Shown: positions 1 to 8,609 of the stretch, one piece after another | Position numbering within the stretch: the first letter of the stretch is position 1 | Layout of the letters: the number at the start of each line of letters is the position of its first letter | DNA from: GCA-002050365 sp964237235 | GTDB taxonomy: Bacteria; Acidobacteriota; Blastocatellia; Pyrinomonadales; Pyrinomonadaceae | DNA: 64,000 nucleotides | Direction: 5' to 3' | Assembly: GCA_964237235.1 (NCBI GenBank) | Contig: CAXSGY010000029.1 | Location: 5,172-69,171, forward strand | Notes under the pieces: generated by a model | Seen by the model: only the letters and a program-made list of their open reading frames with translations | What the model was told of the DNA's origin: nothing | The model's database searches: none | Program-made: the position numbers and the translations under genes

Positions 1-1455
1 ACCGGCGGCACGGCAATTGACCGCACGGATGTCGCGCACCCGGAAAATATTTTCCTGTTCGAGCGCATCGCCAAAATCGTCGGTCTCGACATCGCCGGCA
101 TTGACGTGATCGCGCCGAACGTGTCCGATCCTTTGCGCGAAAACGGCGGCGGCATTATTGAAATCAACGCCGCGCCCGGATTTAGAATGCATCTCGCGCC
201 GTCGGAAGGCATCGGTCGCAACGTCGCCGAACACGTCGTCGAAATGCTTTTCCCGCCGGGCAAGCCTTCGCGCATACCGATTTTTGCCATTACGGGAACG
301 AACGGTAAAACGACGACGACGCGTCTGATCGCGCACGTCCTTCGCGGCAGCGGTTTGACGGTCGGCTTTACGACGACCGACGGTACTTATATTCAAAACA
401 ACCAAATCACTTCGGGCGATAACACCGGACCGGTTTCGGCGCAGCTTGTTTTGAAAGACCCGTCCGTGCAGGTCGCGGTTTTGGAAACGGCGCGCGGCGG
501 CATTATTCGTTCGGGTTTGGGCTACGATTACTGCGATGTCGCGGTCGTCACCAACGTCGCCGCCGATCATCTCGGTTTGAAGGACATCAATACTTTGGAA
601 GATTTAGCGCGCGTCAAAGCGGTCGTGCCGCGCTCTGTGTCGCGCAAAGGCTTTGCCGTTTTGAACGCCGAAGACGAAAATGTTTTCAGAATGCGGAAAC
701 TGGTTGACGGGCAGGTCGTTTATTTCGCGCTCGACGAAAACAACGAAAATATTCGCCGCAACGCCCGGCGCGGCGGCATCTCCTGCGTTTACGAAAACGG
801 TTTTATCACGCTTCTGAAGGGCAAATGGAAGGTGCGTGTCGAGAAGGCGATTAATATTCCTTTGGCATACGGCGGTCGCGCCGAATTTATGGTGCAGAAT
901 GTTCTGGCGGCGACGCTCGCGTGTTTCGTTCACGGCGTTTCTCTGGAAGATATTCGCGTCGGCTTGACGACGTTTACGCCTTCGACGGCGCAAACGCCCG
1001 GACGTATGAATTTCGTCGAGATAAAGGATTTTACCGTTTTGCTCGATTTCGCGCACAATCCGGCGGGCTTGATCGGCTTGCAGAATTTTATCGAAAAAAT
1101 GCCGTATCAATCGAAAACGGCGGTTTTGTGCGGCACGGGCGACCGCCGCGACGAAGACTTGCGCGAGGTCGGGCGCATTTCCGCCGCGACGTTCGACAAA
1201 ATCATTCTGCGGCGCGGCGATCATCTGCGCGGGCGCGACGAAGACAATATGCGCGATCTGCTGCTCGAAGGAATCAAGGAAAGCGGACGGGACGTGCCGA
1301 CGACTTATATTCCCGGAACGCCCGAAGCGATCAATTTCGCTTTGCAGAATGCCGAAAAAGGCGAGTTGGTCGTGATTTTGGGCGATACGGTTCGCACCGA
1401 TATTCAGGTCGTCAATCAGTTTCGGGAAGAGATTGCGCTCAACGACGGCAAATAA
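1..1455 (+). CDS. cphA: Cyanophycin synthetase, C-terminal part (5' end outside window)
   Basis: The reading frame is open from base 1, so this is the 3' part of a longer gene; the GTG at 106 is internal. The visible ~484 residues begin in the end of the ATP-grasp domain (GGTAIDRTD, then EINAAPGFRMH) and continue into a Mur-ligase-like domain with the P-loop GTNGKTTTTRL at about residues 98-108. CphA polymerises aspartate and arginine into the storage polymer cyanophycin at ATP cost; the ATP-grasp domain adds Asp to the backbone and the Mur-like domain adds Arg. The order ATP-grasp then Mur ligase is diagnostic of CphA. No cyanophycinase gene is visible downstream; an upstream partner, if any, lies outside the window. 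Confidence 0.93.
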   Translation, partial: TGGTAIDRTDVAHPENIFLFERIAKIVGLDIAGIDVIAPNVSDPLRENGGGIIEINAAPGFRMHLAPSEGIGRNVAEHVVEMLFPPGKPSRIPIFAITGTNGKTTTTRLIAHVLRGSGLTVGFTTTDGTYIQNNQITSGDNTGPVSAQLVLKDPSVQVAVLETARGGIIRSGLGYDYCDVAVVTNVAADHLGLKDINTLEDLARVKAVVPRSVSRKGFAVLNAEDENVFRMRKLVDGQVVYFALDENNENIRRNARRGGISCVYENGFITLLKGKWKVRVEKAINIPLAYGGRAEFMVQNVLAATLACFVHGVSLEDIRVGLTTFTPSTAQTPGRMNFVEIKDFTVLLDFAHNPAGLIGLQNFIEKMPYQSKTAVLCGTGDRRDEDLREVGRISAATFDKIILRRGDHLRGRDEDNMRDLLLEGIKESGRDVPTTYIPGTPEAINFALQNAEKGELVVILGDTVRTDIQVVNQFREEIALNDGK

Positions 1456-1543
1456 AATATCTTCAAAAAGCGAAAATTTTTACGTTGTGTTTGCAGCGGG
1501 CAATAAATTTTCGCAAAAAATTATAAATACGGAGTAAAAGAAA

Positions 1544-2179
1544 ATGACTGTCAGACTTGGCGACGACGCGCCGGATTTTACGGCGGAAACGACGATGGGC
1601 GAAATAAATTTTTACGATTATTTAGGCGACGATTGGGGCGTTTTGTTTTCGCACCCGAAAGATTTCACGCCGGTTTGCACGACCGAACTCGGCGCGGCGG
1701 CGCATCTGAAACCCGAATTCGATAAACGCTCGGTGAAAATCATCGGCTTGAGCGTTGACCCTTCGGAATCGCACCACGAATGGGCGAAGGACATCGAAGA
1801 AACGCAGGGCGCGAAATTGAATTTTCCGGTCATCGCCGACAAAGATAAACAAGTTGCCGACCTCTACGATATGATTCACCCGAACGCGAGCGACACGGCG
1901 ACGGTGCGCTCGGTTTTTGTCGTCGGACCGGACAAAAAAATCAAACTGACTTTAACTTATCCAGCCAGCACGGGCAGAAATTTCGACGAAATTCTGCGCG
2001 TTATAGATTCACTGCAACTGACGGCGAAGCACAGCGTCGCTACGCCCGCTAACTGGAAAAACGGCGACGACGTGATTATCGTTCCGGCGGTTTCCGACGA
2101 AGACGCGAAGCGAAAATTTCCGAAGGGTTTCAAAGCCGTCAAGCCGTATCTGCGCGTCACGCCGCAGCCGGATAAATAA
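1544..2179 (+). CDS. 1-Cys peroxiredoxin, Prx6 type
   Basis: The 211-residue cytosolic protein should reduce hydrogen peroxide and alkyl hydroperoxides. The peroxidatic motif PxxxTxxC is present as P38-T42-C45 (sequence HPKDFTPVCTTE), and the length and long C-terminal arm (NWKNGDDVIIVPAVSDE, then the KPYLRVTPQP tail) are typical of the Prx6 subfamily, not of AhpC. The start ATG follows a clear ribosome-binding site (GGAGT, 9 bases upstream). It stands alone between the cyanophycin synthetase gene and a small Cys-rich gene. No OxyR-type site was recognised upstream. Confidence 0.93.
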   Translation: MTVRLGDDAPDFTAETTMGEINFYDYLGDDWGVLFSHPKDFTPVCTTELGAAAHLKPEFDKRSVKIIGLSVDPSESHHEWAKDIEETQGAKLNFPVIADKDKQVADLYDMIHPNASDTATVRSVFVVGPDKKIKLTLTYPASTGRNFDEILRVIDSLQLTAKHSVATPANWKNGDDVIIVPAVSDEDAKRKFPKGFKAVKPYLRVTPQPDK

Positions 2180-2254
2180 AATTAAAATTCAAAATTCTTT
2201 CGGCACGGAATTCGGCTTTTATAACTCGCAAAATTCTGTGCTATTTTTGTATTT

Positions 2255-2464
2255 GTGCCGCTTGAATCCGCTAAAAATAAATTGACGAATAAAATCTGCG
2301 AATCGTGCGGCGATGAATTTTTCTGCGGCGCAAACGTCGGCGAATGCTGGTGTTTTAACATTAAATTGGAAGCGGAAATTTTAACGAAGCTGCGGGAAAA
2401 CTTCGAGAGTTGTTTGTGCGAAAATTGTTTGAAGAAAAACAATAAATTTAATTCGTGTGTTTGA
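2255..2464 (+). CDS. Small cysteine-rich CWC-type protein
   Basis: The 69-residue protein begins at a GTG codon. It carries the CESCG...FFCG...CWC pattern of the Cys-rich CWC family and a second CLCENCLKK cluster near the C terminus, eight cysteines in all. The spacing suggests metal (probably zinc) binding. The molecular role of this family is not established. The gene sits 75 bases after the peroxiredoxin gene in the same direction with no obvious terminator, so co-transcription is possible. The start is uncertain because no good ribosome-binding site precedes the GTG. Confidence 0.7.
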   Translation: MPLESAKNKLTNKICESCGDEFFCGANVGECWCFNIKLEAEILTKLRENFESCLCENCLKKNNKFNSCV

Positions 2465-2706
2465 AGTTTCTTAATTTTCAGCCGCCGTTTTCGGTTATTT
2501 CCGATTATTTTAACAAGCCGTTTTTTGAATTTCTCAGATTGGCGGCGGTCGTAAAGCGGTTTATCATTAGCGGGAGATTTGATAGAATTACACGGCGGTT
2601 TAATTCTAGCGGAAGGCATCGGGAGACGGACGCGGATTTATAAATTTCGTCTGCCGTTGCGGGTAATTGAGCCGGAAATAATAATTTCGGCGATAGGGTG
2701 GAAATT

Positions 2707-3117
2707 ATGAGCGGGCAGGGAAAATTAAGCGGATTTTGGATTTTAGCGGTGGACGACGAAGCCGATGCCCGCGAAATCGTTTCGTTTATGCTGCAAATAA
2801 ACGGCGCGAAAGTAACGACGGCGAATTCGGCGATTGAAGCGTTGGATATTTTGAAAAACGCGCGGGAACGGCTGCCCGACGTTCTGCTCTCGGATATAAG
2901 TATGCCGAACGAAAGCGGCTACGCGCTGCTCGAAAAAATTCGCGCTCTGCCGGAAGAAAACGGCGGACAAATTCCGGCGGTCGCGCTGACGGCTTTTAAT
3001 CGTCCCGAAGACCGTCAATCGGCTTTTGAAGCCGGATTTCAGAAACATCTCGGCAAGCCGGTCGAAATGGAAGATTTAATCGCCGCGATCATCGAAACCG
3101 CGAGTGGTAGGCAATGA
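2707..3117 (+). CDS. Single-domain response regulator (REC)
   Basis: The 136-residue protein consists of one CheY-like receiver domain. Conserved residues are visible: acidic pair D16-D17, phosphoacceptor D63 (in LSDISMP), T95 (ALTAF) and K117 (GKPVE). With no output domain it must act through protein contacts or as a phosphate relay partner. No histidine kinase gene is nearby, so it is an orphan. I chose the ATG at 2707 over the GTG at 2698 because a GGTGG stretch sits just upstream at ribosome-binding distance. The stop codon lies inside the 17-bp hairpin that follows. Confidence 0.9.
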   Translation: MSGQGKLSGFWILAVDDEADAREIVSFMLQINGAKVTTANSAIEALDILKNARERLPDVLLSDISMPNESGYALLEKIRALPEENGGQIPAVALTAFNRPEDRQSAFEAGFQKHLGKPVEMEDLIAAIIETASGRQ

Positions 3118-3145
3118 GTAGTTTACTGACTGCTCATTGCCTACC
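3106..3145. terminator. Hairpin ending the response-regulator gene
   Basis: The 13-base arm GGTAGGCAATGAG (3106-3118) pairs perfectly with 3133-3145, and four further inner pairs (one G-T) leave a six-base loop, giving a 17-bp stem. The left arm includes the stop codon of the response-regulator gene. There is no T-run, so it may act as a processing or mRNA-stability hairpin rather than a classical terminator. It belongs to the class of word-like palindromes seen in other spacers of this window. Confidence 0.5.
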
Positions 3146-3162
3146 GCTCACCGCTCACTAAT

Positions 3163-3669
3163 ATGAAATTGCTCGCCGAAACGAACGACGAAAAATTTGA
3201 AATCGAGCTGACCGAAAACGGCTCGCAACTGACCGCCGAAATTAACGGGCGTGTTTACAATCTCGAAGCGTCCGAACCCGAACCTAATCTATATCTTTTC
3301 AAGCACGCCAATCAAATTTACCAAATTTTCGTTTCGCCGAAACCGACAACGGACGAACCGTTTGCGGTGAAAGTCGGCGGTCAATCGTTAGACGTAAAAA
3401 TTTCCGACCCGAAACGCTTGCGCGGCAGCCAGGCGACAAGCGGACAGGCGGCGGGCGCATCGGAAATAAAAACGGCGATGCCGGGCAAAGTCGTGCGAAT
3501 TTTAATCGGGGAAAATCAGGAAGTGAAAATCGGCGACGGCGTAATTGTCGTCGAGGCGATGAAAATGCAAAACGAAATGAAATCGCCGAAAGACGGAACA
3601 ATCAAAGAAATCCGTTTCGCCGAAGGCGCGACCGTCAATGCGGGCGACGTTTTAGTCGTCATCGAATAA
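3163..3669 (+). CDS. Biotin/lipoyl-attachment (biotin carboxyl carrier) protein
   Basis: The 168-residue protein ends in a biotinyl domain with the canonical EAMKMQNE motif; K134 is the predicted biotinylated lysine. The first ~90 residues resemble the region preceding the carrier domain in acyl-CoA or pyruvate carboxylases, joined by a Gly/Ala/Ser/Gln linker (residues 88-100). It probably serves as the carrier subunit of a biotin-dependent carboxylase. No carboxylase or carboxyltransferase gene is adjacent here, so the partner must be encoded elsewhere or the gene is a detached carrier. Confidence 0.85.
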   Translation: MKLLAETNDEKFEIELTENGSQLTAEINGRVYNLEASEPEPNLYLFKHANQIYQIFVSPKPTTDEPFAVKVGGQSLDVKISDPKRLRGSQATSGQAAGASEIKTAMPGKVVRILIGENQEVKIGDGVIVVEAMKMQNEMKSPKDGTIKEIRFAEGATVNAGDVLVVIE

Positions 3670-3876
3670 AAGGAGAAAAGGCGAAAAGTGAAAATGTGAA
3701 AAAGGGAAAAAGTTTTCGCGTCTTTAATAGATTAGCTGTTTACTATTGTCTATCAATTTTTAGCTACAAGAACGGGAATCTTCAGTTTGCCGGTAAAGAC
3801 TAAAAATTAAACAGCGAACAATTACATTCCTAGTTTGCCCAACAAATTCCGAACGAAAAATATTAAGGAGCACAAA

Positions 3877-4197
3877 ATGATTATAACAACCGGAAACGAT
3901 GTCGAAAACGGCAAAATTACAGAATATCTAGGCGTAGTGCGCGGCATCGTCGTGCGTTCGACCGGCATCGGCGCGGGCTTTATCGGCGGCTTGAAATCAA
4001 TCGGCGGCGGCAACATCGAAGAGTTTACGCGAGTCTGCGAAGGCGGACGACAGGAAGCGTTCAACAGAATGGTGCAGCACGCGCAGGAAATCGGCGCGGA
4101 CGCGATTATCGCAATGCGCTACGACGCGACCGAATTTTCGCAGGGCTGTACTGAAGTGCTGGCTTACGGAACGGCGGTAAAATTGACGAATCGCTAA
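3877..4197 (+). CDS. YbjQ/UPF0145 family protein
   Basis: The 106-residue protein begins at the ATG after a strong AAGGAG ribosome-binding site. It has the family pattern: an N-terminal GNDVENGKITEYLGVVRGI segment, a Gly-rich middle (GIGAGFIGGLKSIGGG), then EAFNRMVQHAQEIGADAIIAMRYD. UPF0145 proteins are small, often pentameric in structures, and of unknown biochemical role. The gene faces the zinc-ribbon gene to its right, and the two share a bidirectional terminator. Confidence 0.85.
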   Translation: MIITTGNDVENGKITEYLGVVRGIVVRSTGIGAGFIGGLKSIGGGNIEEFTRVCEGGRQEAFNRMVQHAQEIGADAIIAMRYDATEFSQGCTEVLAYGTAVKLTNR

Positions 4198-4241
4198 AGG
4201 CGTAGAGCGCAGACATGATTCCTACGCTCCGACTTTTAGCG
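4192..4241. terminator. Bidirectional hairpin between convergent genes
   Basis: CGCTAAA (4192-4198) pairs with TTTAGCG (4235-4241), and inside it GCGTAG (4200-4205) pairs with CTACGC (4222-4227). The structure overlaps the stop codons of the YbjQ gene on the plus strand and the zinc-ribbon gene on the minus strand, as expected for a shared terminator. T-runs are short on both sides, so termination strength is uncertain. Confidence 0.5.
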
Positions 4242-5339
4242 TGATGATCCGAAGATTGCCAGCATTATAATCACGAAAATCAAAATAACAATTGTCAGAC
4301 AGCCGATTTTGAGCCAACTGTAAGGTCGCTCGCCCTGCACTTCGCCGGTTCTGCCGTTGACGACGATTTGAAAAACCTTATTGTTATAGCGATATGCGCC
4401 CGCGTAAACGGGCAGCAACAAATGCTTGAATGTAATGTTTGAATAATCGGTGCCGACGTTGTCAACCCGCTGTTCATCGCCGCCGATGTCGTGGCGCACG
4501 TCGTTGTAGATGATCGCGCCCGCACTTTGTTTGAACAATTCAAATCCTTCTTCGAGCGAGACTTGATACGTCTGCGCTTTGTGTCCGGCGAGATATGCCG
4601 GTTCATACGGCACGAGCGCGGAAAACTCCCAGTTCAATTTTTTTACATAATCGGGCAGAAGCGATTTGGTCGCCGGAATATACAAATCGTCGAAATGACG
4701 CGACACCGCGCCGGACGCGCTCGACCAATTTGTATTCCGCACTTCCCTCGTTCTTTCTTCACCGTTTTCTTCGTAATGTTCGGTTACATAATAATATTCG
4801 CCGCGTTGTCCCGTGTATCGGCTGTATGAATCGGCATCGAACGTCCAATACGGAATATAAACGCTGCCGATTTTGTCCGGCTGCGCCAAAATCTTCAGAT
4901 TAGACGGCGCGAACCAGCGCGAATTGATCCACGATTTTAGTTGCGCGGACGCGATTTGCGACGTAACCGAAAACGGAATCACGCCTTCGGGCGCGACGAG
5001 CGGATCGGCGGATTTCGGTTGGGCGACGATTTTGCCGCCGCAAAAATCGCAGTTGCGCGAAGTTTCCGGCGGAATAAACGTCACGGTCGCGCCGCACGTT
5101 TCGCACGTCACCTGCATCGCGTTGCTCGCCAGCGGCTGCAATCGTTCGGCACCGGGACGCAGAAATCGGTAAAAATCCTGTTCTTCAATCGTCGCGCCGC
5201 CGCTTTCAATCTTTTTTTTATATCCGCAATACGGACACAAAAGCGCGCTGCTCGCCGCATCGAACTGCATATTCGCGCCGCAGTTTTCGCACAAAAAACG
5301 ATTGATGTTTTCTTTGTTAATTTTGGGGTTATTCTGCAT
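4236..5339 (-). CDS. Zinc-ribbon protein with C-terminal membrane helix
   Basis: The protein is ~367 residues from the ATG at 5339. Two zinc ribbons are visible near the N terminus (CENCGANMQF...CPYCGYKK and CETCGATVTF...CDFCGGK), followed by a soluble domain rich in Tyr and Trp (IPYWTFDADSYSRYTGQRGEYYYV) and a single C-terminal transmembrane helix near the end. The architecture matches tail-anchored zinc-ribbon proteins of unknown function found in many bacteria. I moved the start from 5366 to 5339 because the extra nine codons lie inside an intergenic heptamer repeat. A role in nucleic-acid or protein binding at the membrane is only a guess. Confidence 0.75.
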   Translation of the reverse strand: MQNNPKINKENINRFLCENCGANMQFDAASSALLCPYCGYKKKIESGGATIEEQDFYRFLRPGAERLQPLASNAMQVTCETCGATVTFIPPETSRNCDFCGGKIVAQPKSADPLVAPEGVIPFSVTSQIASAQLKSWINSRWFAPSNLKILAQPDKIGSVYIPYWTFDADSYSRYTGQRGEYYYVTEHYEENGEERTREVRNTNWSSASGAVSRHFDDLYIPATKSLLPDYVKKLNWEFSALVPYEPAYLAGHKAQTYQVSLEEGFELFKQSAGAIIYNDVRHDIGGDEQRVDNVGTDYSNITFKHLLLPVYAGAYRYNNKVFQIVVNGRTGEVQGERPYSWLKIGCLTIVILIFVIIMLAIFGSSR

Positions 5340-5345
5340 TCTTCG

Positions 5346-5557
5346 GGTTTCAGGTTTCGGGTTCAAGGTTCGAGATTCAAGGTTTTACGTTCAAGGTTTC
5401 AGGTTTTCGATTACGAAATTTTGATTCCGGTTAAATTGTAAAATAATTTGGGCGGTTTTGGCTTTGAGTTCGTGATCAGAATCTTGAACCTGAAACCTGA
5501 AACCTGAAACCTGAAACCTGAAACCTTGAACCTGAAACCTGGAACTTTGAACCTTCA
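5346..5557. repeat. Heptamer-based inverted repeat array
   Basis: The spacer is made of two opposed arrays. The left part (about 5346-5411) repeats variants of GGTTTCA and GGTTCAA, and the right part (about 5483-5557) repeats CCTGAAA and CCTTGAA at least eight times. The arms are imperfect reverse complements around a unique centre. The right array reaches the stop codon of the CrtC-like gene. It has no constant repeat-spacer structure, so it is not CRISPR. Confidence 0.8.
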
Positions 5558-6676
5558 AGGCAGGAACGAGCCTTTGCCGTTGCGTCCGATTCGCATATCA
5601 ATCAGCCAATCGAGCCAGCGGTATTTTAACGCTTTCGGATTTAAGGATTCGGTAATGCCGACGGCTTCGCGCGTTGTGCCGTCGGGCATCGTTAAAGTCA
5701 TCTCGCTCAGAAAGCGCAAATAAAAAAAGCTCGAATCAATGATTTTTGTTTGTTTGATTGATAATTTCGAAGCGTTTTCGCCGACGAGCGCGAGCTTTTG
5801 CGGATATTTGATGCCGAATTTGTCGCGCGTGAAATTTTGTTCTTCGCAGTTTGCGTCGGCATCGCTCAAAACTTCGTTCTCGACGGTGAAAAGTTTAGTC
5901 GTCGCCCGCGCCGCGCCGTGTTCTTTGTAGCGGTAAAAAACGGCGGTCGCGTCGGCGAAATGCGCGCGTCCCCATTGCCAATCGCTGACGATTTCGGGCA
6001 GCCAGCGGTTGTCCAGATTGTGGTCGTGATAACCCGTGCCGCGAAAGTGAACCGTGTCGAGCGATTTGCCCGAAGAATCTTCGACGGCGATTCGACCCGT
6101 TACGTCGGCACGCGAGACCGCCAGATTCCAATTGTGCGCGTCGTTTAAATCAAAAGTTTTGGCGGGCAAAAAATCGCTCTCGATGGAAAGCCATTCAAAA
6201 TTAGCTTTTAATTGCCGTTTGCGGCGCAGCTTCGCGTTGATCGAAAGCATATAGCCCGAACCGTACGGGGCGGAATCGAGCCGGAAAAAGTTGTCGCCGA
6301 TTCGGCATTCGGGCTTTTTGCCGTCGGCGGAAAAATCTTCGGGCGCGAATTCGTTGATAGCGCGGTATTTCGGCTTGCCGTCGCGGTAATATGTAAAAGC
6401 AATCGCCGGATAACAGCGGCGACAGTCTAAATTTTTTCGGCGGCGAAATTTTTCCGTAAATCTGTTCGATTGGCGATTGCCGGCGTTGTAGCGCGGCGAA
6501 AAGATAAAATTGTCGAGAAAAATTATCACCACCGCGTCGCGCCCGTCTTCGCTCAGCGCGTCGAAATACCACCATTCAAACGCTTTCGAGTTCGTCTTCG
6601 GATGCCAAACGTCGTCGGCAATGCTCGAAGAAAACGCGAAGTTTTCCGTGCCGGTTAATTGAATCGCCGTCGCCAT
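5555..6676 (-). CDS. CrtC-like carotenoid 1,2-hydratase family protein
   Basis: The 373-residue protein carries the family signatures FEWWYFDALSEDG near residue 33 and GTGYHDHNLDNRW near residue 210. CrtC (hydroxyneurosporene synthase) adds water to the terminal 1,2 double bond of acyclic carotenoids. The family has a lipocalin-like two-domain fold, and related AttH-like proteins act on other lipids. No carotenoid genes lie next to it, so the substrate cannot be inferred from context. The start ATG lacks a strong ribosome-binding site. Confidence 0.75.
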   Translation of the reverse strand: MATAIQLTGTENFAFSSSIADDVWHPKTNSKAFEWWYFDALSEDGRDAVVIIFLDNFIFSPRYNAGNRQSNRFTEKFRRRKNLDCRRCYPAIAFTYYRDGKPKYRAINEFAPEDFSADGKKPECRIGDNFFRLDSAPYGSGYMLSINAKLRRKRQLKANFEWLSIESDFLPAKTFDLNDAHNWNLAVSRADVTGRIAVEDSSGKSLDTVHFRGTGYHDHNLDNRWLPEIVSDWQWGRAHFADATAVFYRYKEHGAARATTKLFTVENEVLSDADANCEEQNFTRDKFGIKYPQKLALVGENASKLSIKQTKIIDSSFFYLRFLSEMTLTMPDGTTREAVGITESLNPKALKYRWLDWLIDMRIGRNGKGSFLP

Positions 6677-6818
6677 AAATTTTTTGGGGAATCTTTTATT
6701 CGGTATAACGCTAAAAGCATCGCAAAAAATAAAAAATATGGCAAACTTTTAAGCGTTGATTGAATCTTTAAGTTTCAACGGCTCTCCCGAAATTTCAACG
6801 ATCAGAAAGGAGATAAAA

Positions 6819-7190
6819 ATGAAAAAATTGACGAAAGTGTTTTTGCCCGCTTTAATTTTATGCGTCGGATTAGTAACGCTCGGCTGTCCCGAAAGAAAAA
6901 GCATCGGCACAATCGAAGCAAATCCGTCGAAATATTACGACAAGGAAGTCGGGATTGCCGGAACGGTGCGCGACAGTTACGGAGTAAATATTCCTTTGAC
7001 GCAGATTCGCGGCGGCGTTTACAAAGTTGACGACGGCACGGGTTCGATCTGGGTTGTGACGCAAAACAGCGTTCCGGCGAAGGGGACTAAAATCGGCGTG
7101 AAAGGCAGAATCCAAAACGGCGTAAATTATAACGGAAAAAATTACGGTCTCGGAATGATTGAAGACGACCGGCGATTTAAGGGAAATTAA
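6819..7190 (+). CDS. Small OB-fold-like lipoprotein
   Basis: The 123-residue protein starts at an ATG preceded by AAAGGAGA. It has a lipoprotein signal (MKKLTKVFLPALIL...VTLGC), with the lipidated cysteine near residue 27. The mature part resembles the bacterial OB-fold family: IGTIEANPSKYYDKEVGIAGTV, then DDGTGSIWVVTQ and a KIGVKGRI strand. It is likely anchored in the periplasm. The ligand is unknown. A strong terminator follows, and the gene appears monocistronic. Confidence 0.8.
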   Translation: MKKLTKVFLPALILCVGLVTLGCPERKSIGTIEANPSKYYDKEVGIAGTVRDSYGVNIPLTQIRGGVYKVDDGTGSIWVVTQNSVPAKGTKIGVKGRIQNGVNYNGKNYGLGMIEDDRRFKGN

Positions 7191-7210
7191 ATTTTCGAGG
7201 ATATGATGAC

Positions 7211-7252
7211 AAAAAGGAAGCGTTCAAGTTAAACTTTGAACGCTTCCTTTTT
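7211..7252 (+). terminator. Rho-independent terminator
   Basis: A 17-bp perfect stem (7211-7227 with 7236-7252; core AAGGAAGCGTTCAA) has an 8-base loop and ends in a run of seven T on the plus strand and a run of A on the left. It ends the lipoprotein gene and could act in both directions. Confidence 0.9.
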
Positions 7253-7299
7253 TTACGTCATCGCGCGATAAAAAACTGATTTTTTCCCATTTTTATTTT

Positions 7300-7776
7300 A
7301 TGGAAAAGCTGATTGATTCGTTCGACCGACAATTTTTATTAATTCATACGCGCTCGTTTGAATTGATAAAAATGATTTCGGACGAAAAACTGTTTTGGCG
7401 ACCGCGCGAGCTGAACCGCGTGTTCGTGCCGTTTTCCTGCGGCGAGTTCGTTTTGCGAAGCGCGGGAAAAATCGAGCAGACATTCGGCGGCATTACGACC
7501 AGACTTTGGGACGATCCGTTTGAATGGACGTTGCCCGAAGAACTTTCGACCGGAAAGGCGATTCTCGAATATTTAGATGAAGTCGAAGCGACCCGAGCGC
7601 GCGGTTTCGCTCTGATTAAAACGGTCGAAGATTTACAGCGCGAGATGCCCGCGCCGCAAAAATTAAAAACGCTTTTCACAATTTTACTAGAAACCGTCGC
7701 CCGCGCCGAACATTTTCAAGGTCGCGCTTTTGCGGTCTTTCAAATGTTCTCCGACGAAAAATTACCGCCGGTTTAG
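7300..7776 (+). CDS. Probable DinB-like helical-bundle protein
   Basis: The 158-residue protein is mostly helical. The N-terminal segment (FDRQFLLIHTRSFELIKMISDEKLFWRP) resembles the first helix of DinB/YfiT-like four-helix bundles, in which W-x-P motifs after helix 1 are common. A late histidine (ARAEHFQGRAF) could be a metal ligand, but the full three-histidine set is not obvious, so a catalytic role is doubtful. DinB-like proteins include thiol-dependent metalloenzymes. The identification rests only on general pattern and is tentative. Confidence 0.55.
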   Translation: MEKLIDSFDRQFLLIHTRSFELIKMISDEKLFWRPRELNRVFVPFSCGEFVLRSAGKIEQTFGGITTRLWDDPFEWTLPEELSTGKAILEYLDEVEATRARGFALIKTVEDLQREMPAPQKLKTLFTILLETVARAEHFQGRAFAVFQMFSDEKLPPV

Positions 7777-7864
7777 AGTTTGCACCGTTGAACATTTACG
7801 AAATAAAATTCGTAGCTGAACAAGATTCGTCAAAAATTAAAAGCGTCAGGAGAAAAAATTAATT

Positions 7865-8413
7865 ATGTATTGCCCGCGCTGTGGTCAACAGCAAGTGTCC
7901 GAAGAGACAAAGTTTTGTTCGCGCTGCGGATTTTCGCTCGGTCTCGTGTCGGAAATTCTCGCGCACGGCGGTTTTCTGCCGCAGTTAGCCGAAATTTACA
8001 AAGATAAAAAATTTTTCTCGCGCCGCAACGGTTTGATATTCGCGCTTTTCTGGTTTTTGTTTTTCTGCACGATTTTAACGCCGTTCGCAGCGATCACCAA
8101 CGCCGACAGTGAAATAATCGCTGTTTTCGCCCTTATCGGTTCGATGGGAGCTTTGCTGATAACGGTCGCCTCGTTTCTGCTTTTGCAAGGCAAGCCGAAA
8201 AATAAGCATTTTTTTTCTACCGAATCGCTGCCGAATCCGCAGTCGAATCAATTTTTTCAAAATCCGCCGCAAACTAATCAGTCCGCGCTTCCGCCGCACC
8301 AGGAACAAAATTACGTTCCGCCCAAAAACGTCTGGAAATCATATGACACCGGCGATTTAGTTCCGCGCAGCGTTACCGAAAACACGACCAAATTACTCGA
8401 AAAAGACAAATAA
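7865..8413 (+). CDS. Zinc-ribbon membrane protein
   Basis: The 182-residue protein opens with a zinc ribbon (MYCPRCGQQ...TKFCSRCGFSLG) and then has two hydrophobic segments at about residues 58-79 and 84-105 that should cross the membrane. The C-terminal ~70 residues are Pro/Gln/Asn-rich and probably disordered. A GGAG-type ribbon of purines precedes the ATG. Such proteins are widespread and uncharacterised. It is the last recognisable gene before a ~440-base region without a clear gene. Confidence 0.7.
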   Translation: MYCPRCGQQQVSEETKFCSRCGFSLGLVSEILAHGGFLPQLAEIYKDKKFFSRRNGLIFALFWFLFFCTILTPFAAITNADSEIIAVFALIGSMGALLITVASFLLLQGKPKNKHFFSTESLPNPQSNQFFQNPPQTNQSALPPHQEQNYVPPKNVWKSYDTGDLVPRSVTENTTKLLEKDK

Positions 8414-8609
8414 TTTCGTTCGGCTTAAAGAAAACTTTTGCAACCAACCCGTAAAAATAGAACCGGACAACATTACAGTTTTCGATCAGAATCAACAATT
8501 AAAAGAAAGCCAAAAACATTGACGAAAAGAGATTGTCGTCCAAGCTCATCAAAATCTTGTCATGACACTGCGTCGGCATTTCCTGAAATTTGCCGTAGAA
8601 CGCCTGTGG

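Noticed and set aside
604..1224. 206-codon minus-strand ORF
   Set aside because: Shadow of the cyanophycin synthetase gene.
2455..2643. 62-codon plus-strand ORF
   Set aside because: No ribosome-binding site, low-complexity sequence, overlaps the end of the CWC gene; the spacer 2465-2706 shows nothing else.
5483..5557. Possible CRISPR array
   Set aside because: Repeat units are contiguous 7-base words without spacers, and no cas gene is present.
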